DNA of 64,000 bases from Symbiodinium natans (GCA_905221605.1 CAJNDS010001446.1:1482315-1546314); one strand, 5' to 3'. Shown: positions 21,801 through 26,380, numbered from the stretch's first letter. Made by a program: numbers and translations. Notes: generated by a model not told the origin, from the letters alone.

Positions 21801-21889
21801 TGGAGGGCTTGCAGCCCAAGCGCCCGGGGTGCGCAGGCGCCCTGCACCCGGGCGACATCATCACCGCCATGGACGGCACGACCATCGAG
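827..21889 (+). CDS. LAP: Leucyl aminopeptidase (peptidase family M17), partial gene of 13 tiny exons
   Basis: M17 aminopeptidases are hexameric two-metal cytosolic or plastid enzymes that remove N-terminal residues from peptides. Thirteen exon-like islands, all on + and all in family order, join into 226 codons with no stop or frame conflict. Recognisable blocks are the pre-catalytic helix ([10 protein letters not shown] then [20 protein letters not shown]), the LGMGSFLAV strand, [56 protein letters not shown] and [15 protein letters not shown]. The catalytic-site lysine and two metal-ligand aspartates ([10 protein letters not shown] and KFDMGG) are present. Introns are 514-7901 bp; all acceptors are AG, 12 of 13 followed by G; donors are GT, GC or GA. 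The N-terminal domain lies upstream of the window. The NTDAEGRL block carrying the remaining metal ligands was not found, so the gene either continues across a very large intron or is truncated. Exon edges are my choice by reading frame and splice signals. Confidence 0.88.
860..2454. other. LAP intron 1: inverted telomere-like arrays plus unique sequence
   Basis: TTTAGGG array with variants at 896-1260, unique sequence 1261-1673, TTTAGGG at 1674-1720, unique GC-rich sequence to about 2020, CCCTAAA at 2030-2100, then a foldback element at 2240-2440. A possible alternative exon (GLKKKLK) near 1610 was not used because exon 1 joins exon 2 cleanly. Confidence 0.55.
2235..2440. mobile_element. Foldback MITE-like inverted repeat
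   Basis: The left end contains cttcgtagggaatgaagg and the right end ccctcattccctactaagaa, which are inverted copies. Inner repeats of ttaagggattatgtaggg and cattccctcattccctac add further symmetry. It carries no coding capacity. It is located immediately upstream of LAP exon 2. Confidence 0.55.
2455..2499 (+). CDS. LAP: LAP exon 2
   Basis: Fifteen codons, [15 protein letters not shown], corresponding to the basic stretch (D-x-R-F-K-x-x-K) that follows the LxG segment in M17 enzymes. Acceptor ccag|G, donor AAG|gtccag, phase 0 to 0. The frame stays open a little further, so the exact donor is uncertain. Confidence 0.75.
2513..2650. repeat. CCCTAAA array
   Basis: About fifteen nearly perfect heptamers followed by degenerate ones, directly downstream of LAP exon 2. 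Confidence 0.95.
2651..3514. other. LAP intron 2, mostly unique sequence with degenerate telomere-like repeats
   Basis: Open frames at 2744-2953 and 2964-3245 show no recognised motif and no clear splice signals. TTTAGGG/TTTGGGG copies lie at 3120-3185 and CCCTAAA variants at 3250-3480. I see no supported exon. Confidence 0.4.
3515..3586 (+). CDS. LAP: LAP exon 3
   Basis: Twenty-four codons including [18 protein letters not shown], the segment just before the first catalytic-domain helix. Acceptor caag|G, donor AAG|gtgggc, phase 0 to 0. Confidence 0.82.
3836..4195. repeat. Homogenised CCCTAAG variant array
   Basis: About 45 heptamers, nearly all CCCTAAG rather than CCCTAAA, with a short CCCTAAA interruption near 3937-3955 and reversion to CCCTAAA at 4153-4185. 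A single variant spread over more than 300 bp implies local amplification or gene conversion. Confidence 0.95.
4753..4796 (+). CDS. LAP: LAP exon 4
   Basis: Encodes [15 protein letters not shown], with the last codon completed by exon 5. This is the conserved A-x-G-V-x-x-x-R-E-L-V helix. Acceptor aaag|G; donor is GC (CTCGT|gcccgt). It ends with two bases of a codon. Confidence 0.88.
5060..5133. repeat. Short inverted repeat
   Basis: atggtccctctgtggttac at the left pairs imperfectly with gtaaccccaaaagggaccat at the right, around a 30-base centre. It is a MITE-sized foldback. Confidence 0.5.
5636..5803. mobile_element. MITE-like element with 19-20 bp inverted ends
   Basis: ggggtcggcggcactggcg on the left and its reverse complement cgccagtgccgccgacccc on the right are essentially perfect. 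The interior, about 130 bp, has further palindromic words such as ttctgcttcgcagaa and ccgggacgacccgg. Non-coding. Confidence 0.6.
5850..6540. repeat. G-rich low-complexity tract
   Basis: The + strand is dominated by runs of G (for example 6320-6366) with GGTGGG and GGGCGG words and a repeated ggcggaaggc phrase. It should form stable G-quadruplexes on the + strand. No gene is supported. Confidence 0.85.
6951..7012 (+). CDS. LAP: LAP exon 5
   Basis: Encodes [20 protein letters not shown], the diagnostic N-x-P-x-N-x-x-x-P-x-x-L-A helix of M17 enzymes. Acceptor cagcag|G completes the valine codon from exon 4; donor is GC (GCAG|gcgact). Confidence 0.92.
7060..7120. repeat. TTTAGGG array
   Basis: Three TTGAGGG units followed by five TTTAGGG units just downstream of LAP exon 5, opposite in orientation to the arrays before exon 6. 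Confidence 0.9.
7121..7790. other. LAP intron 5 unique part
   Basis: Holds a member of the dispersed ggggtacc/ggggtcc family (7120-7200), scattered single telomere-like heptamers and no supported exon. The minus frame at 7405-7602 is repeat-derived. Confidence 0.4.
7793..8075. repeat. CCCTAAA array with a CCCTGAA block
   Basis: CCCTAAA at 7795-7855, then a homogenised CCCTGAA block at 7938-8006, then CCCTAAA to 8075, ending 30 bases before LAP exon 6. Confidence 0.95.
8106..8143 (+). CDS. LAP: LAP exon 6
   Basis: Encodes [12 protein letters not shown], the E-L-G-x-x-V-x-V-L strand preceding the LGMG block. Acceptor cccag|G. The donor that keeps the frame is GA (AAG|gacccg), a known minor dinoflagellate donor type. 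Confidence 0.8.
8157..8232. repeat. TTTAGGG array
   Basis: About ten heptamers starting 14 bases after LAP exon 6. Together with the CCCTAAA array before the exon they form an inverted pair. Confidence 0.95.
8743..8833 (+). CDS. LAP: LAP exon 7
   Basis: Thirty codons containing [17 protein letters not shown] and LIHLTYTP, the most diagnostic M17 segment (LGMGxxLxVxxxS...HLxY). Acceptor ccag|G, donor CCAG|gtgggg. This exon was the anchor for the whole gene model. Confidence 0.95.
8834..9635. other. LAP intron 7, left part
   Basis: TTTAGGG and variants at 8865-9010, CCCTAAA at 9145-9275, then unique sequence 9276-9590 without a supported exon, then CCCTAAA units at 9590-9635 into which the transposon inserted. 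Confidence 0.5.
9636..9669 (+). repeat. Left terminal inverted repeat of the Merlin-like element
   Basis: Starts GGGTGCGTGTATATC followed by a C-run and TGCTTTTTTAG. It pairs with 15431-15465 with only a few mismatches. Confidence 0.85.
9843..10245. repeat. Palindrome array: alternating AT-rich and GC-rich hairpins, 180-bp period
   Basis: Three copies of an AT-rich hairpin (arms of 17-18 nt based on caatattgaatattgaa, 7-nt loop) start at 9843, 10025 and 10205. Between them lie two GC-rich hairpins. The second (10071-10198) has perfect 58-bp arms and a 12-nt loop (10129-10140); the first (9891-10018) is the same with two mismatches in the left arm, both transitions. The period is exactly 180 bp. 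Open frames through the region on both strands simply translate the palindromes. The subterminal position suggests a transposase-binding, replication or transcription-control role, which is inference. Confidence 0.95.
10461..11288 (+). CDS. Accessory protein of the Merlin-like element, function unknown (275 aa)
   Basis: It starts at an ATG about 220 bp after the palindrome array and is followed 78 bp later by the ATPase gene on the same strand. The first ~100 residues are globular-looking. Residues ~125-185 contain two direct repeats of PAIGNDN-HQ-(D/E)-(D/N)-(L/I)-HAMPV. A run of serines occurs at ~222-235 (tcg/tct/tcc codons), and the end ([20 protein letters not shown]) predicts a short coiled coil. 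I do not recognise a family. By position it could be a DNA-binding or oligomerising partner of the ATPase or transposase, but nothing in the sequence proves this. Codon use is like its neighbours. Confidence 0.65.
   Translation: MDGFKVTGRACLKGQKVRLTLSPSEPVKKLSKPGEPHIYVHKVPDAEEVLAKVTRGDLQCHESRLPLSAHDIRVMINNIQLSFGLRHPSPPWSLSADNRLQDTLLKAKRAGRKQQAAIPDKESRPAIGNDNEHQEDLHAMPVIVPMNTNEPEVPAIGNDNKHQDNIHAMPVMMPMNMDMSEAQAELPTEEVHIDDIGPPPVVEGTGANTNRSEPIEVAQAASPCSSSSSSSSSSSSTTKSQLRKQINVLQQDLAEVSQDLYLANDALGLNREPIA
11367..12596 (+). CDS. P-loop ATPase of the Merlin-like element, N-terminal part (frameshifted)
   Basis: A 409-residue frame starting at an ATG. A Walker A motif, [10 protein letters not shown], lies at about residues 337-346, and an acidic Walker B-like LILDDPS at about 391-397. 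The frame then runs into a stop (KSS*) while the adjacent +2 frame continues with matching biology (next entry). The arrangement Walker A, short spacer, LDD, then a serine-asparagine motif resembles AAA+/superfamily 3 helicase-type ATPases rather than TnsC or IstB, but I cannot assign a family. The first ~300 residues have no motif I recognise. In a transposon context an ATPase could control target choice or unwind DNA (inference). The break could be a one-frame indel, a small unannotated intron or recoding; no obvious slippery heptamer is present. Confidence 0.75.
   Translation: MSAPCVCELLPDTAENVFVCFMSCFKHTGLTFVYKEVQFLPLQMPPQPRMLDEAMTKYGSKDWVLTELPRPTYTNNVDGNLELQDLLTYSCRTDLASKTCAMILDVHVGMTEIGNLATISEKIVQHDYSLLPPQLRPSDSMPRDAAVSYIMHNLEDGAMNVVRVFKFASKTSVKYAVGLCSEKAHFPAWRQGPWAWNKAVHSLLDRLPGHHVVWWSLNNKKDKPEVSRSSTQAWSVEDEELMAGVDYINKNAPEDDSENQQYVWILRNIHSHSGSPISNWPESKVLRMAQNKSRGTAGATSLSFFPMTVRSVKPWMSTFLLPLVMPLLTSYGMITLGWPGVGKTPFLILLCLAIGRYHITRLGLEGVRPAWRRAKAIDNFRHKTGQVHEGLILDDPSVEKLDAADMKSS
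12581..13423 (+). CDS. P-loop ATPase of the Merlin-like element, C-terminal part
   Basis: Open from 12581 after a stop at 12578 in this frame, so it overlaps the end of the previous frame. It first encodes TSEEDQ, then [19 protein letters not shown], which reads as the sensor (RxxxSSN) part of the same ATPase. The first internal ATG is 12659, but that start would cut the motif, so it is unlikely to be the true start. The remainder includes a compact domain ([35 protein letters not shown]) and a Ser/Pro-rich tail ending [13 protein letters not shown]. It is followed by about 380 bp of non-coding repeats before the transposase. Confidence 0.7.
   Translation, partial: HEVKLTSEEDQNCSGRYNDVKLVRNGMRALSSNNLKEEDEPLSERWQTSITWDEFYKLVQKFFCSYPDLDVLAILKRTVVLVFGKRALYLRLPSGEKDAPIHLIRIDLHGDLFSDRDKPYYAKYKQGIHELPPTFADDVEVEQEMLHRGMESLQAAGLPEVYISDVNSTIASKLSPSSRPVHLPSSPSTDEEARVPVPDPEALPVRCTKPPGRLGQFNLPSTKRRLTSKTSVAVPVEEFHAAGPEVKSMPSSSSRQKVLPDQEETQLLDPEEEAALILHG
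13570..13735. repeat. Short tandem repeat between ATPase and transposase genes
   Basis: Three to four imperfect copies of cactgtcctgtaggctccat followed by gtagcacgcgcccacggtatgtagctgttcac. This is probably 5-prime regulatory DNA of the transposase gene, and possibly its promoter (inference). Confidence 0.7.
13805..15205 (+). CDS. Merlin/IS1595 (ISXO2-like) DDE transposase
   Basis: 466 residues from the ATG at 13805; an in-frame TTG further upstream was not used. An N-terminal zinc ribbon is visible (C77-TRC-GKE ... GYTCK), followed by a helical DNA-binding region ([18 protein letters not shown]). The catalytic core has [10 protein letters not shown] (Asp195), [13 protein letters not shown] (Asp366) and [16 protein letters not shown] (Glu405), matching the ISXO2/Merlin pattern H-T-N-x-x-E, then the terminal [11 protein letters not shown] strand. 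Between the first and second Asp is an extra lysine- and serine-rich insertion (residues ~255-300, repeated KKP) that looks like a nuclear-localisation or DNA-contact linker. The enzyme would cut and paste the element using the ends at 9636 and 15465. The frame is intact, so it may be active. Confidence 0.88.
   Translation: MPKRARQPGLHESELPSGTFKEWQTEISEKWFASDTAFQKFVLHRPVLDPHGDCVSLTVRAIAIFMRFGIAFQIKKCTRCGKEASFEERTSRGWTTYGYTCKRVGHKHMELNLNKFGFLTKVPVNSWMPFLHFMNLLRLGRSYKAIIQELQAGYGNICVATLRRWRAIYQEALGGALHEMGALKVGGRNEVVVLDECIVGIHPEDGWALGSKGINKAGAEQNRKSERKDVNKLVHHGAMKRLPARTLLPGEKAVSSSSILIKKKPASVSRVQKKPSSVLKKPAKAHPAKIAKKPSANLKKNGKWLWVAVVVGKGKAVFTHANRKKRVTYRLLPRSSQASQGKPRGFQEMSATVQSRVVKGSYLVFDGWAATNKAVNALGYKCAPPVNHEKWFRDRVTGFHTNDAESENSRLKAWSRARYGKLHIDAHEMDEYVFYINVGDNMLDVFRGLAMSNGGPCANNLMSINV
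15206..15430. other. Right non-coding end of the Merlin-like element
   Basis: The 225 bp between the transposase stop and the terminal repeat. An overlapping frame at 15172-15420 has no recognised motif and starts inside the transposase. No palindromes like those at the left end are seen. Confidence 0.5.
15431..15465 (-). repeat. Right terminal inverted repeat of the Merlin-like element
   Basis: ctacaaaaagtag followed by a G-run, gatatacatcagccc, ending at the AACCCTAA duplication. Confidence 0.85.
15466..15597. repeat. CCCTAAA array on the right flank of the transposon
   Basis: About 13 CCCTAAA units, four CCCTGAA units, then two CCCTAAA. With 9590-9635 this was one continuous array before insertion. 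Confidence 0.95.
15598..16205. other. LAP intron 7 right part with a C/G-rich microsatellite
   Basis: Unique sequence with no supported exon. Positions 15885-15958 hold tandem cccctgc, then tggccc units. The open frames here come from that repeat. Confidence 0.5.
16206..16388. repeat. CCCTAAA array with CCCTAAG units
   Basis: Near-perfect heptamers with a small CCCTAAG cluster at 16250-16280. Confidence 0.95.
16735..16773 (+). CDS. LAP: LAP exon 8
   Basis: Encodes [13 protein letters not shown] with both ends sharing glycine codons with neighbours. The GKG lysine is the conserved active-site and metal-associated lysine. Acceptor ccag|G, donor AAAG|gtggga. Confidence 0.9.
16981..17078. mobile_element. 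MITE family A, copy 1
   Basis: Inverted ends: gggatgttcccccttatact ... agtataaggggggcacat. The interior has ataatccc words. Related copies are at 19107, 22298 (half) and 46136. Located in LAP intron 8. Confidence 0.75.
17452..17496 (+). CDS. LAP: LAP exon 9
   Basis: Encodes [15 protein letters not shown], the M17 metal-ligand motif (D in TFDSGG). Acceptor gcaag|G, donor GC (GGAG|gcccc). Confidence 0.95.
17555..17965. repeat. Telomere-like arrays in LAP intron 9
   Basis: CCCTAAA at 17560-17590, TTTAGGG at 17700-17772 and TTTAGGG at 17898-17960, separated by unique sequence. The stretch 17966-18330 is unique, with no supported exon. Confidence 0.9.
18333..18368 (+). CDS. LAP: LAP exon 10
   Basis: Encodes [13 protein letters not shown], containing the second conserved metal-ligand aspartate (KFDMGG). 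Acceptor gccag|G, donor GC (GGCG|gcctgt). Confidence 0.95.
18380..18720. repeat. Inverted telomere-like arrays inside LAP intron 10
   Basis: TTTAGGG units with a repeated ggtttagggtag variant at 18380-18465, then CCCTAAA/CCCCAAA units at 18570-18710. This intron is only 514 bp and is largely two inverted arrays. Confidence 0.85.
18883..18938 (+). CDS. LAP: LAP exon 11
   Basis: Encodes [18 protein letters not shown], the A-x-x-L-G-A-x-x-A-x-A-x-L-x-P helix. Acceptor ctag|G, donor GC (AAG|gcgcgt), ending in phase 0. Confidence 0.95.
18975..19085. repeat. CCCTAAA array
   Basis: Nearly perfect heptamers beginning about 40 bases after LAP exon 11. Confidence 0.95.
19107..19195. mobile_element. 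MITE family A, copy 2
   Basis: The cleanest copy: gttggggatgttccccctta at the left and taagggggaacgtcccaac at the right, 89 bp in all. Confidence 0.8.
19285..19410. repeat. TTTAGGG array
   Basis: About 16 perfect heptamers. The remaining unique parts of LAP intron 11 (19411-19784 and 20084-20547) show no supported exon. A small open island at 19501-19545 was not needed, because exon 11 joins exon 12 exactly. Confidence 0.95.
19785..20083. mobile_element. MITE family B (299 bp)
   Basis: The terminal repeats taatgttgcaccctgtttag and ctaaacagggtgcaacatta are perfect inverted copies. The interior has two copies of tttgtctttaaagagg (19991 and 20039 regions). It is non-coding and is inserted in a TTTAGGG array in LAP intron 11. 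Confidence 0.8.
20548..20589 (+). CDS. LAP: LAP exon 12
   Basis: Encodes [14 protein letters not shown], the conserved V-x-x-x-x-x-x-x-E-N-M strand. Acceptor ccag|G, donor ATG|gtgagc, phase 0 to 0. Confidence 0.95.
20845..21002. mobile_element. Foldback element with ctacactaccc ends
   Basis: gcccccctctacactaccct near the left pairs with gggtagtgtgaggggggtgg near the right. About 150 bp, non-coding, in LAP intron 12. Confidence 0.6.
21030..21150. repeat. CCCTAAA array
   Basis: About 17 perfect heptamers in the middle of LAP intron 12. The remainder of the intron has poly-C runs at 21360-21378 and 21427-21452 and a TTTAGGG cluster near 21700. Confidence 0.95.
21815..21889 (+). CDS. LAP: LAP exon 13 (last confident exon)
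   Basis: Twenty-five codons ending [18 protein letters not shown], the R/H-P-G-D-I-x-x-x-x-x-G-x-T-x-E block that directly precedes NTDAEGRL in the family. Acceptor tgcag|C or, four codons later in the same frame, aag|C. The donor is GC (GAG|gcgctt). Confidence 0.92.
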
Positions 21890-22297
21890 GCGCTTGGGTT
21901 TCTTTGCGATTAATGTAAAATTTACACCCTAAACCCCAAACCTTAAACCCTAATCCCTGAACCCTAACCCTAAACCCAAAACCGGGGGTGGGGGGGGGGG
22001 GGGGGTTAGGGTTTGGGGCTGAGGGCTTAGGGCCGAGAGCACCCCTGAAGGCACTGAACTACTCCTAAAGCCCTAATCCCTCGAGCCCTAAACCCCAAAC
22101 CCTAAACCTCCCTAAACCCTTAAGCAGCAAATCCAGAGTACGCCCTTCCCTTTTTTCTAGTGTTTTGGTTCCCTTGTAAGCCCCCTGCAAACCAGGAAGG
22201 GCACCCTAAGACCCTTAAACCCTTAACCCTACGACCCTTAAACCCCAAGACCCTGAAACCCTTAAACTCTTAAACGCCCAACCCTTAAAGCCTAAAC

Positions 22298-22352
22298 GTT
22301 GGAATGTTCCCCCTTATACTAACAGTTCTTAATAGGGATTATAATCGGGGGT
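22298..22352. mobile_element. MITE family A, truncated copy 3
   Basis: The left half only: gttggaatgttcccccttat through gggattataatcgggg, with no right end. Confidence 0.7.
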
Positions 22353-22519
22353 ATTTTAGGGTGCTCAGGGTAGGGTTAAGGGTTTAAGGCTTTAGGGGTT
22401 GTAGCGATTTAAGGGTGTCGGGGTCTAGAGTTTCCAGTCCAGGTCTACTTGGGGCTTCCAGGGCCGTAGAGGTCTGCAAGCTCTGGGGGGTCCAAGGGTC
22501 TAAGGGTCTCCTTTAGGAT

Positions 22520-22645
22520 AAACCCTAAATCCCAAACCCTAAACCCCAAACCCTAAACCCTAAACCCTAAACCCCAAACCCTAAACCCCAAACCCTAAAC
22601 CCCAAACCCCAAACCCTAAACCCTAAACCCCAAACCCGAAACCCT
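22520..22645. repeat. CCCTAAA/CCCCAAA array
   Basis: Mixed heptamer variants. A TTTAGGG array of opposite orientation follows at 22745-22825. Confidence 0.9.
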
Positions 22646-22981
22646 CATCCCGAAATGCTCGATTGGAACCTTGGCTCGAGCACCTTACGCCTTACGTGAC
22701 GACACCTTACCACCTCCGCACTTGCGGGCCGTCTTGGAGGTTTGGGGGTTAGGGTTTAGGGTTTAGGGTTTAGGGTTTAGGGTTTAGGGTTTAGGGTTTA
22801 GGGTTTAGGGTTTAGGGTTTAGGGACCCCCCGGGCCATCTTGGAGGTTTGGGACTTAAGGATTTGGAGGTTCAGGGGTGTTAGGGTTTGAGGGTTTGAGG
22901 GTTTAGGGGTTTAGGCGGTGAGGCCCCAGACTGCAAGCATTCGAAGCTTGGCCAACCAACTTCTTGAAGCTTTGTGTGCAG

Positions 22982-22999
22982 ATCAACGTTCAGAACACA
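22982..22999 (+). CDS. LAP: Possible LAP exon 14 (INVQNT)
   Basis: An 18-nt island after an AG acceptor (tgtgtgcag) reads INVQNT in the phase required by exon 13 and ends at a GC donor. The family continues with V-x-N-T-D-A-E-G-R, so an exon ending NT is attractive. It is too short to be sure, and no following DAEGRL exon was found. Confidence 0.3.
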
Positions 23000-23039
23000 G
23001 CATAGCGAGGTCGGGCTTCCTCCTAAACCCCTAACCCTA

Positions 23040-23162
23040 AGCTCTGAACCCTGAACCCTAAACCCTAAACCCTAAACCCTAGACCCTAAACCTAGCCCTA
23101 AACCCTAAACCCTAAACCCTAAACCCGAAACCCTAAACCCTAAACCCTAAACCCTAAACCCC
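23040..23162. repeat. CCCTAAA array
   Basis: Heptamers and variants ending just before the ATG at 23169. The opposite orientation, TTTAGGG, follows at 23272-23412. Confidence 0.95.
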
Positions 23163-23168
23163 GAAAAC

Positions 23169-23237
23169 ATGCCGAAGCTGCTGGGAGCTCTCCTGCTCCT
23201 CTGCCTGGATGCCGCCGCGCAACCGCCTTGGCCCCCA
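23169..23237 (+). CDS. Candidate first exon with signal peptide
   Basis: ATG followed by PKLLGALLLLCLDAAA, a classic signal-peptide pattern (basic n-region, hydrophobic core, small residues), then QPPWPP. A GT donor (CCA|gtagcg) closes it in phase 0. It could be the first exon of the tentative membrane protein whose last exons lie at 28680-29837. If so it either starts after the LAP gene ends or is nested in a LAP intron. No expression evidence is available. Confidence 0.4.
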
Positions 23238-24010
23238 GTAGCGGCTCGCGTAAATGCAGGAGCCCGATTCGGTTTAGGGTTTAGGGTTTAGGGTTTAGGG
23301 TTTAGGGTTTAGGGTTTAGGGTTCAGGGTTTAGGGTTTAGGGTTTAGGGTTTAGGGGTTAGGGCTTAGGGCTTAGGGCTTAGGGTTTAGGGTTTAGGGTT
23401 TAGGGTTTCCGAAGTTATGGGAACTTTATTGGGGTCCGTTGCTACAAGGGAATCCTACTATTTGGGGGTCTATACTAGGGGTTCCCTTACCTTTGTAAAC
23501 TCCCATACAGGGGTCCGAATAGTACTGATAGTATTCCCTTACTAAGAATGGTCCCTTGATTAATTCTGTAAGAACCCCCAAAACCCTGTTTTAATTAACT
23601 AAATTACCAAGATTCTGCCCTGGGTCTAGGGTTGAGGGCTGAGGATTTTTAGGGTTTAGCCTGAATCATTACCAAGAGTCTCCGCTAAGCAACAGTGGGT
23701 TATCTATACTACGTAGCTGAATGAGTACACCTTACACTTTTTGGGATACTACAATCCCCTATTATAGAACTGAAAGTGCACAATTTTGGGGACTTATGAA
23801 CTCAGCAACCAAGACAGTATAGATCACCCAAAATGCCCAGTCGATTTGTTTAAAACCATCTGAGTTTGAGCGACCCGCAAGAGCTTTTGTTGGCGCACTT
23901 CAGGTTTTCTAGCACCCCAGCTGACGAGGGTTTAGGGTTTAGGGTTTAGGGCTCAGGGCGTAGGGTCAGGTTTAGGGCTTAGGGCTTAGGGTTTAGGGTT
24001 TAGGTCTGCA
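23238..24010. other. Telomere-like arrays and unique sequence
   Basis: TTTAGGG at 23272-23412 (with a TTAGGGC run at 23360), a dispersed-family member at 23425-23585 and unique sequence to 24000. No supported exon. Confidence 0.5.
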
Positions 24011-24086
24011 GTGGCCTCACCCTCGAGACTGAGCCTGGCCTAGACATAGACATGGCCCACAGGCTCGTGCCAGTTCGTCCGGAGGA

Positions 24087-24400
24087 TTGGGGTTTGCAAG
24101 CATGCTGACTGGACAAGCCCGAGGAGGTCTTTGTTCAGCAGCGTGGCACCTTCGGCGTTTGCTCGGCTGCGTACTGGTGGAGCAGAGTAAAGCTACTGGC
24201 GCCGTACGCCTATTGCATGCCTTAGCAGATCGCGATCTCGCATTGTACCACCTGCTGTATTCGGACGACGGCTGGCTCAGGCGACGGGGGAGTACTTTCG
24301 GCGGAAGATGTTGTTTTGGCTGTTCGCTCTGCAAGTCTTTCTTCCTTGGGCCGGAAGAAGACTTCAGCCGCGGAATCAGCGAGAAGAAATTCCGTTCAGC
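24087..24400 (+). pseudogene. Reverse-transcriptase-like relic (YSDDG box), frameshifted
   Basis: The + frame reads LYHLLYSDDGWLRRRG, where Y-x-D-D is the reverse-transcriptase catalytic box in the L-L-Y-x-D-D-G-W context I associate with dinoflagellate LINE-like elements. After the box the matching continuation, TGEYFRRKMLFWLFALQV, is in another frame (around 24285-24345), so a frameshift has occurred. The upstream part (SAAWHLRRLLGCVLVEQS) is plausible but not diagnostic. No endonuclease or RNase H is visible. It is a short, dead fragment. Confidence 0.5.
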
Positions 24401-25105
24401 GAGTCGGGTTTAGGGTTTAGGGATGTTTAGGGTTTAGGGTTTAGTGGTTAGGGTTGAAGACATGCTGTGAGCTTTCCGTCACAGTCGCAGTTTTGCGTGT
24501 CTCGGGTTTCGCGGTGCATTCCAAACATGGTCCTTCGTCGTTTCAACAACTTCTAAACCCTAAGCCCTAGTGCCAAAACCTTAAACCCTAATCCTTACAC
24601 CCTGACCTTTAGGGGTGCCGCACGATGTCATCCACCTGCAGCCGAGACCCACCCTTTGTGATAGACCCCTAAACCTGTAAATTTAGAGACTTCAACCCTA
24701 AACCCCTAGACCCCTAAACCCTAAACCCTAAACCCTAAACCCTGAAACCTTAAACCCTAAACCCTGAGCCCGAAAGCGCCCGACAGACCGAGGTGCGGGG
24801 CCCACGCGTCCCACTGTCCGGCCTCGGGGGCGAGCCTCCTGCAGGCGAGGGGGAGGGCGCGGTTTAGGGTTTAGGGTTTAGGGTTTAGGGTTTAGGGTTT
24901 AGGGTTTAGGGTTTAGGGTTCAGGGTTTAGGGTTTAGGGTTTAGGGGGGGAGGGCGTGGTTTAGGGTTTGTAGGGTCTTAGGGTGTTTAGGGTTTGTAGG
25001 GTTTGCAGGGTTTGTAGGGTTTCTATGGCTTGTAGGGTCTGTTGGGTTCGTAGGGTTCAGCTCAGGTTTGGAGTTTAGAGTTTAGAGCTTAGGGTTTATG
25101 ACGCG
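24401..25105. other. Telomere-like repeats with one weak exon-like island
   Basis: TTTAGGG at 24862-24945 and degenerate repeats elsewhere. The GC-rich island 24780-24852 (between gaaag and a gc donor) is open in all frames and could be a small exon, but has no recognised motif. Confidence 0.4.
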
Positions 25106-25124
25106 GGTTGGGTTCGTTAAGTGC

Positions 25125-26365
25125 TCAACCCCCTTCCGTGCTCAAAACTCCAAACGCCAAAGCCTGTAAACCCCCTCACCCCCAAGCCCTAAACCCCAAA
25201 CTCGAACGAAACCCTAAACCTCAAACCCCAAACCCTAAAAGCCAAGCCCCAAACCCGAGACCCCGAACCCTAAACCCCAAACCCCAAACCCCGCACCCCG
25301 AACCCCGAACCCTAAACCCCGAACCCCAAACCCCAAACCCTAAACCCCAAACCCTAAACCCCAAACCCTAAACCCCGAACCCTAAACCCCAAACCCCAAA
25401 CCCTAATCCCCAAATCCCAAACCCTAAACCCCAAACCCCGAACCCGAAACCCCAAACCATAAACCCTAAACCTTAAGCCCTAAACCCCAAACCCTAAACC
25501 CTAATCCCCATATCCCAAACCCTAAACCCCAAACCCCCAAACCCTAAACCCCGAACCCTAAACCCCAAACCCTAAACCCTAATCCCCAAATCCCAAACCC
25601 TAAACCCCAAACCCTAAACCCCAAACCCCGAACCCCAAACCCCAAACCCTAAACCCCAAACCCTAAGCGCTAAACCCCAAACCCGAAACCCGAAACCGTA
25701 AACCCCAAACCCTAAACCCTAAACCCCAAACCCTAAACCCCAAACCCCAAACCCTAAACCCTAAACCCCAAACCCTAAACCCTAAACCCCAAACCCTAAA
25801 CCCCAAAACCCGAAACCCCAAACCCTAAAACTGAACCCCAACCTAAACCCCAAACCCCAAACCCTAAACCCTAATCCCAAATCCAAACCCTAAACCCAAA
25901 AACCCTAAACACCAAACCCTAAACCCCAAACCCCGAAACCCCAAACCCAAACCCCAAACCCCAAACCCAAACCCAAACCCTAAAAACCCTAAACCCAAAA
26001 CCCTAAACCCTAACCCAAACCCGAAAAGTAAACCCCAAACCCTAAACCCTAAACCCCAAACCCCAAACCCTAAACCCCAAACCCGAAACCGTAAACCCCA
26101 AACCCTAAACCCTAAACCCTAAACCCCAAACGCTAAACCCCAAACCCCAAACCCTAAACCCTAAACCCCAAACCCTAAACCCTAAACCCCAAACCCGAAA
26201 CCCGAAACCCGAAACCCTAACCCTAAACCCTAAACCCCAAACCCTAAACCCCAAACCCTAAACCCCAAACCCCAAACCCTAAACCCTAATGCCCAAATCC
26301 CAAACCCTAAACCCCAAACCCCGAACCCTAAACCCCAAACCTCAAACCCCAAACCCCGAACTACC
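25125..26365. repeat. 1.2-kb degenerate CCCTAAA/CCCCAAA array
   Basis: Hundreds of heptamers mixing CCCTAAA, CCCCAAA, CCCGAAA and CCCCGAA. The opposite orientation resumes at 26437-26555. The open frame at 25108-25371 is a translation of the repeat. Confidence 0.95.
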
Positions 26366-26380
26366 CAAGCACTCGGGCAG

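Noticed and set aside
25108-26365. Open frames made of repeated NPKPQT-like peptides in telomere-like arrays (also at 17108, 18795, 30514 and others)
   Set aside because: They are direct translations of CCCTAAA/CCCCAAA repeats and occur in many places in all frames.
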